A DNA stretch of 64,000 nucleotides, taken from contig NZ_JALHKS010000007.1 of the NCBI RefSeq assembly GCF_022968825.1, forward strand, positions 32,307-96,306. The letters run 5' to 3'. The notes under the pieces are model-generated. The model searched no databases and had not been told where the DNA came from. It saw only the letters and a list, made by a program, of their open reading frames with translations. The position numbers were made by a program, and so were the translations under genes. Numbering within the stretch: the stretch's first letter is position 1; every line of letters begins with the position of its first letter. Shown here one piece after another: positions 54,069 through 63,978 of the stretch. Source of the DNA: Chryseobacterium salipaludis. Lineage in GTDB: Bacteria; Bacteroidota; Bacteroidia; Flavobacteriales; Weeksellaceae.

Positions 54069-54280
54069 CTCTAAAAAATAAACAACCGTTTCATCGCCGC
54101 AGCGTAAAACGGTTGTTAAATTACCATTTAATTTCTATACGGATTTTTGCTTCAGCCGGAGTGGGCAGTTGTAAGTTTCGCTCGGTAACTGTCAAGGTCA
54201 GCGTTTGAAATTTCCAACTGCTTGTCTATTTAAATAGTTGATATGGTGGTTTATTTGTGATGCAATAAAGGATTATCGTG

Positions 54281-55351
54281 CTATTTACCCGTTTTAGCCG
54301 GCTGCGGCTTACCTCGCTCGTATTGTTCCGGAAAAGCACAATCCTGATGATGTGTAAAAGAACTGTCCACCGGCAAATACGGATTGCGCAGCAGTTCGCG
54401 CCCGATGAAAATGAGATCGGCCTCGCCGTTTTGCAAAATCTCTTCCGCCTGTCCGGCAGTTTTAATGAGGCCAACCGCGCCGCTGGCCATATCCGCTTTT
54501 TTGCACACCGCTGCTGCCAGCGGAACCTGATAACCATCAAACAAACTGATGCGCGCGCCCTGAATATTGCCACCGCTGGACACATCCACCAGGTCGCACT
54601 GATGTTCTTTCAGCAGTCTGCTCAGGGCGACACTTTCCTCGATATCCCAGCCGCCGTTCGCATATTCAGTGCCGGAAATACGCACGAACAGGGGATGATT
54701 TTCATCCAGTTCCTGGTTCACCGCACCCACGATTTCCAACAGGAACCTCACCCGGTTCTCAAAACTTCCGCCATATTCATCGGTGCGGACATTGGAGAGC
54801 GGCGACAAAAACTCATGAATTAAGTAACCGTGTGCGGCATGAATTTCAATCACATCGAAACCGGCTTCCACAGCGCGTCTTGCGGCTAATCGGAAATCCT
54901 GTACCAGTTGCTGAATTTCTTCGGCGGTCAGTTCATGCGGCGGCCTTTCTCCTTCGGCATACGGAACAGGAGAGGGCGCAACGGTAGTCCAGCCTTCCTC
55001 TTCCGGCAGCTGGACACCATTCCAGGTAGATGCCTTGCGGCCGGCATGCGCCAGCTGAATTCCGGTTTTAGAGCCGGAGTACATATGTATAAAATCGGTT
55101 ACCTTCCGCCACGCATCGCGTTGTTCATCATTCCAGATGCCGGCGCAGCGGTGGGTAATCCTCCCTTCCGGCACGACGGCCGTTGCTTCGGTGATGATAA
55201 GTCCCGCGCCGCCTTGCGCCCGGCTGCCGTAATGCACCAGATGGAAATCATCCACCATACCCTCCGTGCTGGAATACATACACATCGGCGACATCACCCA
55301 TCGGTTGGGGAGTTCAAGATTACGAAACTGAATAGGCGTATATAATATCAT
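54281..55351 (-). CDS. namA: Old-yellow-enzyme family NADH:flavin oxidoreductase (YqjM/NamA type)
   Basis: 356 residues. The N-terminal LELPNRWVMSPMCMYSSTEG (flavin-adjacent Cys), GAGLIITEATAVVPEGRIT, IQLAHAGRKAS, FRLAARRAVEAGFDVIEIHAAHGYLIHEFLSP and LVRNPYLPV-like ADLIFIGRELLRNPY. FMN-dependent reduction of alpha,beta-unsaturated carbonyl compounds. It has no signal and no partner. The gene symbol is by family. Confidence 0.9.
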   Translation of the reverse strand: MILYTPIQFRNLELPNRWVMSPMCMYSSTEGMVDDFHLVHYGSRAQGGAGLIITEATAVVPEGRITHRCAGIWNDEQRDAWRKVTDFIHMYSGSKTGIQLAHAGRKASTWNGVQLPEEEGWTTVAPSPVPYAEGERPPHELTAEEIQQLVQDFRLAARRAVEAGFDVIEIHAAHGYLIHEFLSPLSNVRTDEYGGSFENRVRFLLEIVGAVNQELDENHPLFVRISGTEYANGGWDIEESVALSRLLKEHQCDLVDVSSGGNIQGARISLFDGYQVPLAAAVCKKADMASGAVGLIKTAGQAEEILQNGEADLIFIGRELLRNPYLPVDSSFTHHQDCAFPEQYERGKPQPAKTGK

Positions 55352-55513
55352 AAATTTTAAAATTGATTTTAGCTCAAATTTACAAAATCTGTTTCTTTAC
55401 CTGTTTTATGAAAAGATAACTTTCGGCAGAGCAGGTCGCAACCGAACCCAATACCTCCCATCGATGCGGCAGTTCGGCGAAAAAGAATTACCTTTACCCT
55501 CCGATTTTTACCA

Positions 55514-55993
55514 ATGGAAAAAGAAATCAAAATCAGTTATCAGGCGATTGCCGCTTACGAGAACTTAGATGAAACGGAAAAACTGCTTTTCGATAAAGCA
55601 CATGAAGTACGCGAGCTGGCCTATGCTCCGTATTCCAACTTCACGGTAGGCTGTGCCGCACTGCTGGAAAACGGCGAAATCGTTACCGGCAGTAACCAGG
55701 AAAATGCGGCGTATCCATCTGGTTTATGTGCCGAACGTACCGCTATCTTCTGGATTGGTGCCAATTATCCCGGTGTTGCTATTAAAAAACTTTTCGTTAT
55801 CGGCGCGCCGCGTGAAGCCACAGCGTCTACGCCGATTCCCCCTTGCGGAGCCTGCCGCCAGTCTATTCTGGAGTATGAAGCAAAACAGGACTCTGAGATT
55901 GAAATTTACTTTGCCTCGCTGGGTGGCGCGATTTATAAAACAAAATCCATTCGTGATTTGTTGCCGTTCTCGTTTGATGCTTCTTACTTATAA
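55514..55993 (+). CDS. cdd: Cytidine deaminase
   Basis: 159 residues. Motifs AYAPYSNFTVGCAALLENG, QENAAYPSGLCAERTAIFW (Cys-Ala-Glu with zinc ligand) and PPCGACRQSILEYE (two zinc Cys). The CAE and PCxxC layout is that of a homotetrameric cytidine deaminase. It deaminates cytidine and deoxycytidine. The Ppx/GppA gene follows 30 bases later. Confidence 0.95.
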   Translation: MEKEIKISYQAIAAYENLDETEKLLFDKAHEVRELAYAPYSNFTVGCAALLENGEIVTGSNQENAAYPSGLCAERTAIFWIGANYPGVAIKKLFVIGAPREATASTPIPPCGACRQSILEYEAKQDSEIEIYFASLGGAIYKTKSIRDLLPFSFDASYL

Positions 55994-56023
55994 GGAGTAC
56001 TCAATTTTAAAATAAAAAAATCC

Positions 56024-56905
56024 TTGAGACTAGCCGCCATTGATGTAGGCAGTAATGCCGCGCGTTTATTGATTTGTGAAGTTCACACAGACGCATCAGG
56101 CTGTGTCCAGCTGCAAAGAATTAATCAGTTGCGGGTACCGGTACGGCTTGGACTGGATGTTTTCACAACGGGTGCCATTAGTATTGAAAAAGCCGTCCTG
56201 CTGGCGGATACGCTGGACGTTTTTAAAAGGCTAATTCAATTGCATGAGGTGGAGCGTTTCCGGGCATGTGCTACCAGTGCGCTCCGTGATGCGGCGAACG
56301 GAGAAGAAATCACCCAAATGGTTTCCGAAAAAGCAGGCGTGGAAATAGAAATTATTTCCGGGCAGGAAGAAGCAGAACTGATGATGCATTCCCTGCCTGA
56401 AAATATGCTTCGGAAAACAATTCCAACGCTTTTCATTGATGTGGGTGGCGGTTCCACCGAGCTCGCTCTTTTTTTTAAAGGTAAAAAGGTATATGCGCAG
56501 TCCTTCAATATCGGAACGCTCCGCATGCTGGCTGATTCTGTGAAAGCAACCGAATGGAAAAAACTCAAAAAAGAAGTGGTTGCCCAGATCGCTCCTTATA
56601 AATCCATTGCGGCGGTAGGGTCCGGCGGTAATATCGGCAAGGCGTTCTCGATGAGTAAACTTAAAGAGGGAAAAGCAATTCCCGCCACGTTTCTGGAAAC
56701 CTTGTATAATGATTTAAAACCGCTGTCGGTGCCGGAGCGAATCACGCAGTACCAACTGAAGGAAGACCGCGCAGATGTATTGGTGCCGGCACTTTCTATT
56801 TACAATCAGATTCTGGAACTGGCCAAAGTCGATAAAATATTTGTTCCGAAGATTTCAGTATCGGAAGGAATTATCCGACAATTAATGATGCAAAAGGAAT
56901 CGTAA
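56024..56905 (+). CDS. Ppx/GppA-family phosphatase
   Basis: 293 residues. LAAIDVGSNAARLLI (phosphate 1 motif), ATSALRDAANG, SGQEEAELM, TLFIDVGGGSTELALF and AAVGSGGNIGKAF are the ASKHA exopolyphosphatase core. The gene is of the short type, without the C-terminal HD domain. No ATG lies near the 5' end, so the start is TTG at 56024. It cuts polyphosphate or pppGpp. It probably shares a transcript with cdd. Confidence 0.9.
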   Translation: MRLAAIDVGSNAARLLICEVHTDASGCVQLQRINQLRVPVRLGLDVFTTGAISIEKAVLLADTLDVFKRLIQLHEVERFRACATSALRDAANGEEITQMVSEKAGVEIEIISGQEEAELMMHSLPENMLRKTIPTLFIDVGGGSTELALFFKGKKVYAQSFNIGTLRMLADSVKATEWKKLKKEVVAQIAPYKSIAAVGSGGNIGKAFSMSKLKEGKAIPATFLETLYNDLKPLSVPERITQYQLKEDRADVLVPALSIYNQILELAKVDKIFVPKISVSEGIIRQLMMQKES

Positions 56906-56930
56906 TATTATTGCCAAAGTGGATACAGTA

Positions 56931-57674
56931 TCAAAGATATTCGCCTGCAGTTCCAGACAATTTCTCATAATCAAATTCGAAACAAATCGGCAAATGGTCA
57001 CTTAAATTAAGCCATTTTCCTGTTTCTCCAATCTTTACTTTTGTCAGAGTCTGACTAAATATTTCGCTGCCGAAAGCATAATCAATATGATAACTCTTAT
57101 TAGTTCGTCTGTTCATATAAAATGTCGGCACACTTTCCAAACCTTGTGCTTCTTTAAAAAATGAATGATACAGACTGATGATGCCTAGGTCACTAAGTTC
57201 TGAAACAACATCAGAATGATTCCACCAGCGATCCCACTTGTCCCAAATGCTATTGCTGTTGAAATCTCCTATTATCAAACTATTTTGAAGATGATGTTTG
57301 TTAAGCTGTAAATATTTCCATAATTGTCCGATATACCCGAAAGTAGGAGAATTATTATAATGATTCCAGACGGCGAGTAAATTAAACTGCTGGTTGATGC
57401 GGCATGGCAGAAAATGTTTAACCTGATGACCGTTAAATATATTTGTCCAATTCAGATGGACCAGATCTATATCTTTTTTTGCAAAAACGCCGATACCCTT
57501 ATGCTTTGAATCGCCTGTCCATAAATAGTTTGAAGCCCACTCTTTATATTCCGAGTTTGCGCTTTCGGCAGGGTTTTCACATTCCTGTATAATATAAAGG
57601 TCGGCATCAAAAGCGGTGCATTGTTCGAACTTTTTTCTAAACGCACCATTGCAGTTCCAGGTGACGATTTTCAT
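56931..57674 (-). CDS. Endonuclease/exonuclease/phosphatase family protein
   Basis: 247 residues. N-terminal MKIVTWNCNGAFRKKF (Asn metal ligand), LYIIQECENP (Glu), IIGDFNSNSIWD (D-x-N), and a C-terminal HIDYAF plus LSDHLPICFEF (catalytic His). No signal peptide, so cytosolic. AT-richer than its neighbours and with Asn/Lys-rich text, which could point to a recent arrival. Substrate unknown. Confidence 0.85.
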   Translation of the reverse strand: MKIVTWNCNGAFRKKFEQCTAFDADLYIIQECENPAESANSEYKEWASNYLWTGDSKHKGIGVFAKKDIDLVHLNWTNIFNGHQVKHFLPCRINQQFNLLAVWNHYNNSPTFGYIGQLWKYLQLNKHHLQNSLIIGDFNSNSIWDKWDRWWNHSDVVSELSDLGIISLYHSFFKEAQGLESVPTFYMNRRTNKSYHIDYAFGSEIFSQTLTKVKIGETGKWLNLSDHLPICFEFDYEKLSGTAGEYL

Positions 57675-57751
57675 TCTATGCTAAAGGTTTATTAAGAGAC
57701 ATTTAGTTTAGACAAAAGTGATATTCTACTGAAGATAATAAGAACCAAAGA

Positions 57752-58243
57752 CTACTTCTTCCCCAATTCTATGACTTCCAGGTTTAAAATTTCACTGCCT
57801 TTAATCTCAAAGCGCATCATGGTGCGCATTTTATGCCAGCCGACTTTTCCGGCCGCACCGGGATTAAGATGGAGAAGTTGGTTCTTCTCGTCGTACATCG
57901 CCTTCAGGATGTGCGAATGGCCGGAGATAAATAATTTCGGTTGCTGCGATGCAATTTCGGTTCGCGCCAGCGGCGTATATTTTCCGGGGTAGCCGCCGAT
58001 ATGGATCATGAGCACCCTGACATCTTCACACATAAAAGACAAAACCTCCGGGAACTCTTTCCGTATTTCGGTCCCGTCGATATTGCCGTACACGCCGCGC
58101 AATGGTTTTATTTTCGCCAGCGCATCAGACACGGTTTCATTGCCAAAATCGCCACAGTGCCAGATTTCATCTGCCTGCCCGGTGTAGGCCAGAATGCGGT
58201 CGTCGATATAGGAATGGGTGTCTGAAAGGAGAAGGATTTTCAT
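57752..58243 (-). CDS. YfcE-type metallophosphoesterase
   Basis: 163 residues. MKILLLSDTHSYID (D-x-H), WHCGDFGN (GDxx), VYGNIDGTEI (GNxD), LMIHIGGYPG and ISGHSHILKAMYDE (GHSH), all metal ligands of the calcineurin-like fold. Cytosolic phosphodiesterase of the YfcE group. Divergent from truA across a dispersed repeat. Confidence 0.92.
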   Translation of the reverse strand: MKILLLSDTHSYIDDRILAYTGQADEIWHCGDFGNETVSDALAKIKPLRGVYGNIDGTEIRKEFPEVLSFMCEDVRVLMIHIGGYPGKYTPLARTEIASQQPKLFISGHSHILKAMYDEKNQLLHLNPGAAGKVGWHKMRTMMRFEIKGSEILNLEVIELGKK

Positions 58244-58335
58244 TTTGTAAAGTTCGGAAAACTTTCAAAAAACTGAATAAATTTCTTTTTCAAAGAGCAA
58301 ATAAACACCTATAAAATAATTCTTCTTTTCCGCCT

Positions 58336-58448
58336 TAGCCCCGATTGAACGGCCTGTTTGAGCTCTGCCGCGCCGGCAGCAGCAGGCGCGGCAAGCGAGT
58401 AGTGAAAGCGGGAGGGTTCTGCCATAAAAGACTTGTTTTCCTGCTCCT
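58336..58448 (-). repeat. Dispersed palindromic repeat, copy B
   Basis: Reverse complement of copy A (29045-29159) by clear homology, including AGGAGCAGG, GCTTTCACTACTCGCTTG, CAGAGCTCA and CAGGCCGTTCAATC. Its core is a 28-nt inverted repeat (58366-58393) with outer arms TGCCGCGCC and GGCGCGGCA. Copy A has TGGCGCGCC and GGCGCGCCA: the changed base is compensated on the other arm. Confidence 0.85.
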
Positions 58449-58472
58449 CTAAATTCAGTAATTTTGCCGGTG

Positions 58473-59204
58473 ATGAGATATTTTATTGAGTTTGCCTACA
58501 GCGGGAAAAATTATTTTGGTTATCAGGTGCAGCCCCGGGAAATTACGGTGCAGCAGGTGCTGGAGGAAGCGCTCTCCACGCTGCTCCGCGAAAAAATAAA
58601 AACCACCGGCGCGGGACGCACCGATACCGGCGTGCATGCGCGTAAAATGTTCGCTCATTTCGACACAGAAGCGATTCTGCCTGAAGATCTGGATTACAAA
58701 CTCAATAGTTTTTTGCCGGCTGATATTGCTATTCAGCGCATTTTTCCGGTGCACGCTGATTTGCATGCACGCTTTGACGCCACCTACCGCACCTATGAAT
58801 ACTACATCGCGACGCGTAAAAATCCGTTTACGCAGGACAGTGCCTGGCAACTGTGGCGGCGCCCCTTGTCCATCGAAAAAATGAATGAGGCGTGTAAAAT
58901 TTTGTTTGAATATCAGGATTTTACAAGTTTTGCTAAACTGCATACCGACACCAAAACAAACAACTGCACCATTTATAAAGCTTTTTGGGAGCAGGAAGGT
59001 GTGCTGCTGAAATTGACCATCAGTGCCGACCGTTTTCTGCGGAACATGGTTCGCGCCATTGTGGGAACGATGGTGGAAATCGGGAATGGTAAAATGCAGC
59101 CCGAAGATTTGCGCGCGGTGATCGAGCGCAAACACCGCAATGCCGCCGGCGGTTCGGCGCCGCCACAGGGCCTATTCCTGGTGGATGTGGGTTACGATTT
59201 GTAA
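58473..59204 (+). CDS. truA: tRNA pseudouridine synthase A
   Basis: 243 residues from MRYFIEFAYSGKNYFGYQVQP; a TTG at 58464 is in frame but adds three residues only. The catalytic Asp is in GAGRTDTGVHARKMFAHFD, followed by RFDATYRTYEYYI and FLRNMVRAIVGTMVEIG. It modifies tRNA positions 38-40. A dispersed repeat lies 25 bases upstream, so the promoter is either inside or across it. Confidence 0.95.
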   Translation: MRYFIEFAYSGKNYFGYQVQPREITVQQVLEEALSTLLREKIKTTGAGRTDTGVHARKMFAHFDTEAILPEDLDYKLNSFLPADIAIQRIFPVHADLHARFDATYRTYEYYIATRKNPFTQDSAWQLWRRPLSIEKMNEACKILFEYQDFTSFAKLHTDTKTNNCTIYKAFWEQEGVLLKLTISADRFLRNMVRAIVGTMVEIGNGKMQPEDLRAVIERKHRNAAGGSAPPQGLFLVDVGYDL

Positions 59205-59285
59205 ACCTGCTGTGGCATAGTGTCTGCACTGCGAGCCGGTATCGCGGCAGATTCCGTATTTTTGTACCGGAAATCAAACTGACTT

Positions 59286-61028
59286 ATGAAGAAACAATCG
59301 ACCTGGAACATCATCAGAAGACTTTTTGTAATTGGCATGAAGTTCCGCACGTGGTTTATTGTAACGCTGCTGATTTCTATCCTGCTTTCGGTAATCTCCA
59401 CCTATCGGCCGTATCTCACCATGCAGATTGTGGATACCGATATCATTCAGCTGCGCGACCGCGAGCAGATGATGAAGCATATCTATATACTGATTGCTTT
59501 GGTTTTTGGCGAAACGCTGCTCAACTTTTTCCTGGTTTATTTTTCCAATTATATTTCCCAGAATGTGATCCGGGACATCCGCGAAAGGCTCTACCAGAAA
59601 CTCATTTACTTCCGGACTTCTTTTTTTGATAAAACGGCGATCGGGCAGTTGGTAACGCGGGCAGTTGGCGATGTGGAAACCATTGCCACCGTTTATACCG
59701 ACGGTTTCCTGATGGTCTTTGGCGATGTATTGCGCATCGTGTTTGTACTTATTATGATGTTTCAGGTGGATGTGCATCTGAGTTATATCTCATTGGTGAT
59801 TCTGCCGCTGATGGTCGTGATCACCCGTTTTTTTCAGAAAAGACTGAAGAAAGCGTTTGGGGATGAACGAACCTGGACGGCCAATCAGAACTCTTTCGTA
59901 CAGGAGCGTTTGTCGGGCATGTCGATTGTGCAGGTGTTTAACCGTCAAGAGGCGGAGTTTAAAAAGTTTGATGATATCAATGTAACACTGAAAGCTGCCC
60001 TGTTGCGCACGGTGTTTATTTTTTCACTTTTCTTTCCGGTGGTCGAGCTGATTTCTTCCTTATTTATCGGTTTTATATTACTGTACGGTGGTTTCATCAG
60101 CATTAAGGCCGGGGCGGTCATCGCGTTTATTCAGTATATCTCCATGCTGATTCGTCCGTTGCGGCAGATCGCGGACCGGTTCAATAATATCCAGCGCGGC
60201 ATCGTAGGCGCCGAAAGGGTGCTGGGTGTCATGGATGAAGATTTCGCCATGTCCAATACGGGAACTGTTAGCAAGGAACACTTCGACGGAAAGATTGAAT
60301 TTAAAAACGTGCATTTTGCTTATGATGAAAAGCAGGAGGTGCTGAAAGGAATTTCTTTTGAGGTGGAGCCCGGCGAAACGGTCGCCATTGTGGGTGCAAC
60401 CGGTGCCGGAAAATCCACCATTATCAGTTTGATAACAAGATTGTACGATATTAATTCCGGCGAAATTTGCCTGGACGGCATTAACCTTAAAGAATATGAA
60501 CTCTATAACCTGCGCAGCCATATCGGCGTGGTTTTGCAGGATGTGTTCCTGTTCCACGGAAGTATTTATGAAAACCTGACGTTTGGCGACGAGCAGATTA
60601 CACTGGAACAAATTCGCAGCGTGGCGAAAGATATTGAAGTGGATGATTTCATTGAAAGTTTGCCGGGCGGCTATGAATATGTGGTTCGGGAGCGCGGTTC
60701 TTCGATTTCCTTAGGACAGCGGCAGCTCCTGTCTTTCCTGAGGGCCTATTTGTCGGACCCTAAGATTCTGATTCTGGATGAAGCTACTTCGTCCATCGAT
60801 CCCGAAAGTGAAAAGCTGATCCAGCGCGCGACTGAAAAAATCACCAAAAACCGCACGTCGATTATTATTGCGCACCGACTGTCCACCATCGAAAATGCGG
60901 ATAAAATTATTGTGATGGATCAGGGCAGGATTGTGGAGCAGGGGAAACATGAGGAGTTGCTGAACCAGAACGGCTATTACGCTACATTGTATCGTGCCCA
61001 GCTGAAGACCGAAGTTTCTGCCGGTTAG
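59286..61028 (+). CDS. ABC transporter, exporter type
   Basis: 580 residues. Six membrane segments in the first 300 residues (for example FRTWFIVTLLISILLSVIST, VELISSLFIGFILLYGG), then Walker A GATGAGKST (about 367), a Q-loop VVLQDVFLF, a signature SLGQRQLLSFLRA that replaces LSGGQ, and Walker B ILILDEATSSID. It is a half-size exporter, probably a homodimer or one half of a heterodimer. Substrate unknown. It lies 81 bases after truA and convergent with a lipoprotein gene. Confidence 0.93.
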   Translation: MKKQSTWNIIRRLFVIGMKFRTWFIVTLLISILLSVISTYRPYLTMQIVDTDIIQLRDREQMMKHIYILIALVFGETLLNFFLVYFSNYISQNVIRDIRERLYQKLIYFRTSFFDKTAIGQLVTRAVGDVETIATVYTDGFLMVFGDVLRIVFVLIMMFQVDVHLSYISLVILPLMVVITRFFQKRLKKAFGDERTWTANQNSFVQERLSGMSIVQVFNRQEAEFKKFDDINVTLKAALLRTVFIFSLFFPVVELISSLFIGFILLYGGFISIKAGAVIAFIQYISMLIRPLRQIADRFNNIQRGIVGAERVLGVMDEDFAMSNTGTVSKEHFDGKIEFKNVHFAYDEKQEVLKGISFEVEPGETVAIVGATGAGKSTIISLITRLYDINSGEICLDGINLKEYELYNLRSHIGVVLQDVFLFHGSIYENLTFGDEQITLEQIRSVAKDIEVDDFIESLPGGYEYVVRERGSSISLGQRQLLSFLRAYLSDPKILILDEATSSIDPESEKLIQRATEKITKNRTSIIIAHRLSTIENADKIIVMDQGRIVEQGKHEELLNQNGYYATLYRAQLKTEVSAG

Positions 61029-61421
61029 TTATTTTTCTAAGCCAAAGGGAAGGAGCCGCAAATCATTCTTCCAGCCGTTGCCGAACTGTGATGTAAGATA
61101 GGCGGCGATTAACCTATTATTTTCCACCACCGGTCCGGAATCAGATGGAATCACGCAATTTTCACTTTTGACCCGGATGCCGTATTTCTCCTCAAAATCC
61201 GTGTAATCCTGCGCCATGATACCATACGTCACGAAAGTGAGCTTCTTTTCCTGCAGCAACTGCTCGAAATTTTCCTGCGTAGCGATGCTTACCGGAAGGA
61301 GTTCAGTTTTCTCACGCGACTCTTCATGTATATTAAAGGTATAATGATGGACTTTTCGCTGCTTTGTGGAACAGGAAAAAAGAAAGCAGCAGCAACCTAA
61401 AATCAGTATGGGTTTCTTCAT
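61029..61421 (-). CDS. Small lipoprotein of unknown function
   Basis: 130 residues with a lipobox (CCCFLFSC, Cys at about 17). The text MAQDYTDFEEKYGIRVKSENCVIPSDSGPVVENNRLIAAYL is not recognised as a family. A single globular domain tethered in the envelope is likely. Its stop is right at the stop of the ABC transporter gene, which runs towards it. Confidence 0.65.
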   Translation of the reverse strand: MKKPILILGCCCFLFSCSTKQRKVHHYTFNIHEESREKTELLPVSIATQENFEQLLQEKKLTFVTYGIMAQDYTDFEEKYGIRVKSENCVIPSDSGPVVENNRLIAAYLTSQFGNGWKNDLRLLPFGLEK

Positions 61422-61490
61422 ACGTTTATTTAGGAATCTGATGCTTTCTTTTTGCTTTGGTTAAAGACAAATAGCCTTTATTTTATTATG

Positions 61491-62777
61491 TTAATTGCCC
61501 ACTACGGTTTTAATGTTCACAAACTCGCGCAGCGCAATCAGCGAAAGTTCACTGCCGTATCCGGAAGTCTTGGTACCGCCAAAAGGCAGTCGCGGATCGG
61601 AACTGGAACTCTTGTTCACGCTCACCGTCCCTGAATCCAGGTTTTCGATAAAGTAATTTTGTCTCTCCCTGTCTGCCGTCCACACGGAATTGGATAACCC
61701 AAACGGAATATCGTTCGCATACTGCAGGATGGTTTCTTGATCATCAGCTGTCATCACCAGACCGAGCGGACCGAACACTTCCTCCTTTAATATGGGATTT
61801 CCGGGCGCTACTTTAATTAACCCGGGTTTAAACTCCAGATCTGAAATTCTTTCCAGTGGCAGGATCACTTCCGCACCGTTATCAAGCGCTTCACGGTATT
61901 GTTTTTCCAGTTCATCTGCCAGGTCTTTTCTAGCCATCCCGGCAATCTTGGTTGTTTTGTCGTAAGGGTCGGCCGGCTGGTAGGTGCTGAATTCTGTTTT
62001 AAGTTTGGATATAAATTCATCTGCCACATCCGATTCAATAATGAACCGCTTGGCCGCATTGCAAGCCTGGCCACAATTTGCGAGCCGCGAGTTGGCTCCT
62101 TTTTGTGCGGCTTTATCGAGCTCTGCATCGGCAAAAACAATAAAAGCATCACTACCGCCCAGTTCCAGCAATGATTTTTTAATTTGCTGTCCGGCGGTGG
62201 AGGCTATTTCCGCACCGGCTTTTTCACTGCCTGTCAAACTTACGCCTTGTACAATTGGGTTTTCCAAGACTTCTTTTACTTCTTTGTGTCCGATCTCCAT
62301 ATTCTGGAAAATTCCTTCCGGAAAACCGGCTTCCAAAAAGGCTTTTTCAATACGGTTTCCGGTACCGAAGCAGATAGAAGCGTGTTTCAGCACCACCGTG
62401 TTTCCGGCCAGGATCGCCGGAACAGCAAAACGCAGCGCCTGCCAGAACGGGAAATTCCAGGGCATCACGCCGAGAATAACGCCCTTCGGAACATATCGTA
62501 TTTCCGAGAGGCGAAATTCGGTTTCAATTTGCTCCGGAGCAAGCACATTGGGAGCGGCCGCGTAATAGCGCGTCATCAGCGCACACTTTTCAATTTCTGC
62601 AACCGCTTGCGCCATTGGCTTGTTCATTTCCGAGGTAATGATTTTCGCCATTTCTTCCTTGTGAGCCTCCAGAACTTCAGCCAGTTTGCCGAACAGCTGT
62701 TGTCTTTTTTCAAAAGAAACTTTTTTCCACTTGTTAAAGGCCGTATCTGCTTTTTGTAAGGTATCGTGTATATTCAT
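61491..62777 (-). CDS. Aldehyde dehydrogenase, succinate-semialdehyde type
   Basis: 428 residues. LLELGGSDAFIVFADAEL (catalytic Glu), ANCGQACNAAKRFI (catalytic Cys), GVILGVMPWNFPFWQALRFAVPAILAGNTVVLKHAS and KEEVFGPLGLVMT are standard. The N-terminus is shorter than the roughly 455 residues usual for this subfamily by 20 or so, but begins in the typical helical region. NAD(P)-dependent oxidation of succinate semialdehyde is the best match. Stand-alone gene. Confidence 0.88.
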   Translation of the reverse strand: MNIHDTLQKADTAFNKWKKVSFEKRQQLFGKLAEVLEAHKEEMAKIITSEMNKPMAQAVAEIEKCALMTRYYAAAPNVLAPEQIETEFRLSEIRYVPKGVILGVMPWNFPFWQALRFAVPAILAGNTVVLKHASICFGTGNRIEKAFLEAGFPEGIFQNMEIGHKEVKEVLENPIVQGVSLTGSEKAGAEIASTAGQQIKKSLLELGGSDAFIVFADAELDKAAQKGANSRLANCGQACNAAKRFIIESDVADEFISKLKTEFSTYQPADPYDKTTKIAGMARKDLADELEKQYREALDNGAEVILPLERISDLEFKPGLIKVAPGNPILKEEVFGPLGLVMTADDQETILQYANDIPFGLSNSVWTADRERQNYFIENLDSGTVSVNKSSSSDPRLPFGGTKTSGYGSELSLIALREFVNIKTVVGN

Positions 62778-62919
62778 TTAAATTAAGGTTAAAGCCACTG
62801 CCAGGCACAGCAGCATATGTAATAGTCTACAAATTTACTAAAAGCACGCTAAATAATTTCAGAGGTAGCTGATACGCTTTACATATATATATAGGATAGA
62901 AAGGAATATGTGGCAGCAC

Positions 62920-62950
62920 TTTGAGAATGAATTAATTTTAATTATTTTTG
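62920..62950 (+). promoter_or_regulatory. Consensus promoter for gcvH
   Basis: TTTG (62920-62923), 19 bases, then TATTTTTG (62943-62950): an exact match to the Bacteroidota TTTG-N19-TAnnTTTG layout. The start codon is at 62970, 19 bases after the box. Confidence 0.8.
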
Positions 62951-62969
62951 AAGCACTAAACCAATTATA

Positions 62970-63347
62970 ATGAATGCACCGTCCGAATTAAAGTACACAA
63001 AGGATCATGAGTGGGTCCGCATTGAAGGAAACATCGCTACCATCGGGATTACCGATTTTGCACAAGGCGAATTGGGGGATATCGTTTTCGTAGATGTAGA
63101 CTCTGTGGACGATGAACTTGCTGCCGGAGATGTTTTCGGAAGCGTGGAAGCTGTAAAAACAGTGTCAGATTTATTCCTGCCGTTGGCCGGTACCGTAACA
63201 GAGTTTAACCAGGAACTGGAAGATCAGCCTGAACTGCTGAACTCTGATCCGTATGGCGCGGGCTGGATCATCAAGCTTGAAATGAAGGAAGATGCAGATA
63301 CGTCTGAATTGCTGAGTGCAGAAGAATATCAGGCGTCTCTTGGATAA
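62970..63347 (+). CDS. gcvH: Glycine cleavage system H protein
   Basis: 125 residues. [34 protein letters not shown], the lipoylated Lys in [15 protein letters not shown] (about residue 62) and the ending [26 protein letters not shown]. It carries the aminomethyl group between the P and T proteins. Its end overlaps the VanZ-like gene by about 30 bases. Confidence 0.96.
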   Translation: MNAPSELKYTKDHEWVRIEGNIATIGITDFAQGELGDIVFVDVDSVDDELAAGDVFGSVEAVKTVSDLFLPLAGTVTEFNQELEDQPELLNSDPYGAGWIIKLEMKEDADTSELLSAEEYQASLG

Positions 63348-63711
63348 ATTCCGGAACATATGTAAAAAGATATTGCCCATTTATTGGGCATTTCTTACTT
63401 ATATGCTTTTGCGTCCGGGCGTGGAGAACATGGAATTTCCGTTTATGTTTCCGGGAATCGACAAGGTTTTGCACCTGAGCATATTTGCCTTTCTGGGGTT
63501 TGTGCTTATGGCAACCTGGCCAAAGATGAAGCTGATCTACTTTGTTCAGCTCATGGCTATCTACGGTTTGCTCACAGAAATTCTGCAGGATGAACTGGGG
63601 TGGGGGCGCTCGCTCGAGTTTTTGGACCTTGTGGCAGACATGGCCGGTGGACTTATCGGTTATTATATTTATAAATACCTGGACCGAATAATACCACCGC
63701 GAACCATATAA
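63316..63711 (+). CDS. VanZ-like membrane protein
   Basis: 131 residues with several membrane helices ([64 protein letters not shown]). [13 protein letters not shown] and [25 protein letters not shown] are typical of the VanZ-like family. No resistance role should be read from the name. Translation is probably coupled to gcvH because the genes overlap. Confidence 0.85.
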   Translation: MQKNIRRLLDKFRNICKKILPIYWAFLTYMLLRPGVENMEFPFMFPGIDKVLHLSIFAFLGFVLMATWPKMKLIYFVQLMAIYGLLTEILQDELGWGRSLEFLDLVADMAGGLIGYYIYKYLDRIIPPRTI

Positions 63712-63718
63712 TAGAAAT

Positions 63719-63746
63719 GAAGGACCTGTTACTGCGGGTCTTTTTT
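63719..63746 (+). terminator. Intrinsic terminator after the gcvH-vanZ transcript
   Basis: AAGGACC-loop-GGGTCTT followed by T, about 8 bases after the VanZ-like stop. The stem is short with one bulge. Confidence 0.55.
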
Positions 63747-63947
63747 GCTTTAATAGTATTACGAAGAGGATCTAAAGCATATTTAAAGCGTATTAAAGCG
63801 TATTCTTACGCGCAAATTCCACGAAGGTCCGGCAATAATAAATCGATACGAGGGGTTAAGATGACCTCGTGATTTGTACCACTCAAAATTCTTCTCTCAG
63901 CATATCAGCCAGTTAAGCATTGGGTAAGTATTTATTTAAGTAAACCC

Positions 63948-63978
63948 CTTGCCTGTTCAAATAATGTGCCTATTTTTG
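63948..63978 (+). promoter_or_regulatory. Consensus promoter at the window end
   Basis: CTTG (63948-63951), exactly 19 bases, then TATTTTTG (63971-63978). A strong Bacteroidota promoter that would drive a gene beyond the right edge. The region between 63747 and it holds a short direct repeat, AAAGCGTATT twice (near 63787-63812), and a CGAGG/CCTCG hairpin, but no gene. Confidence 0.75.
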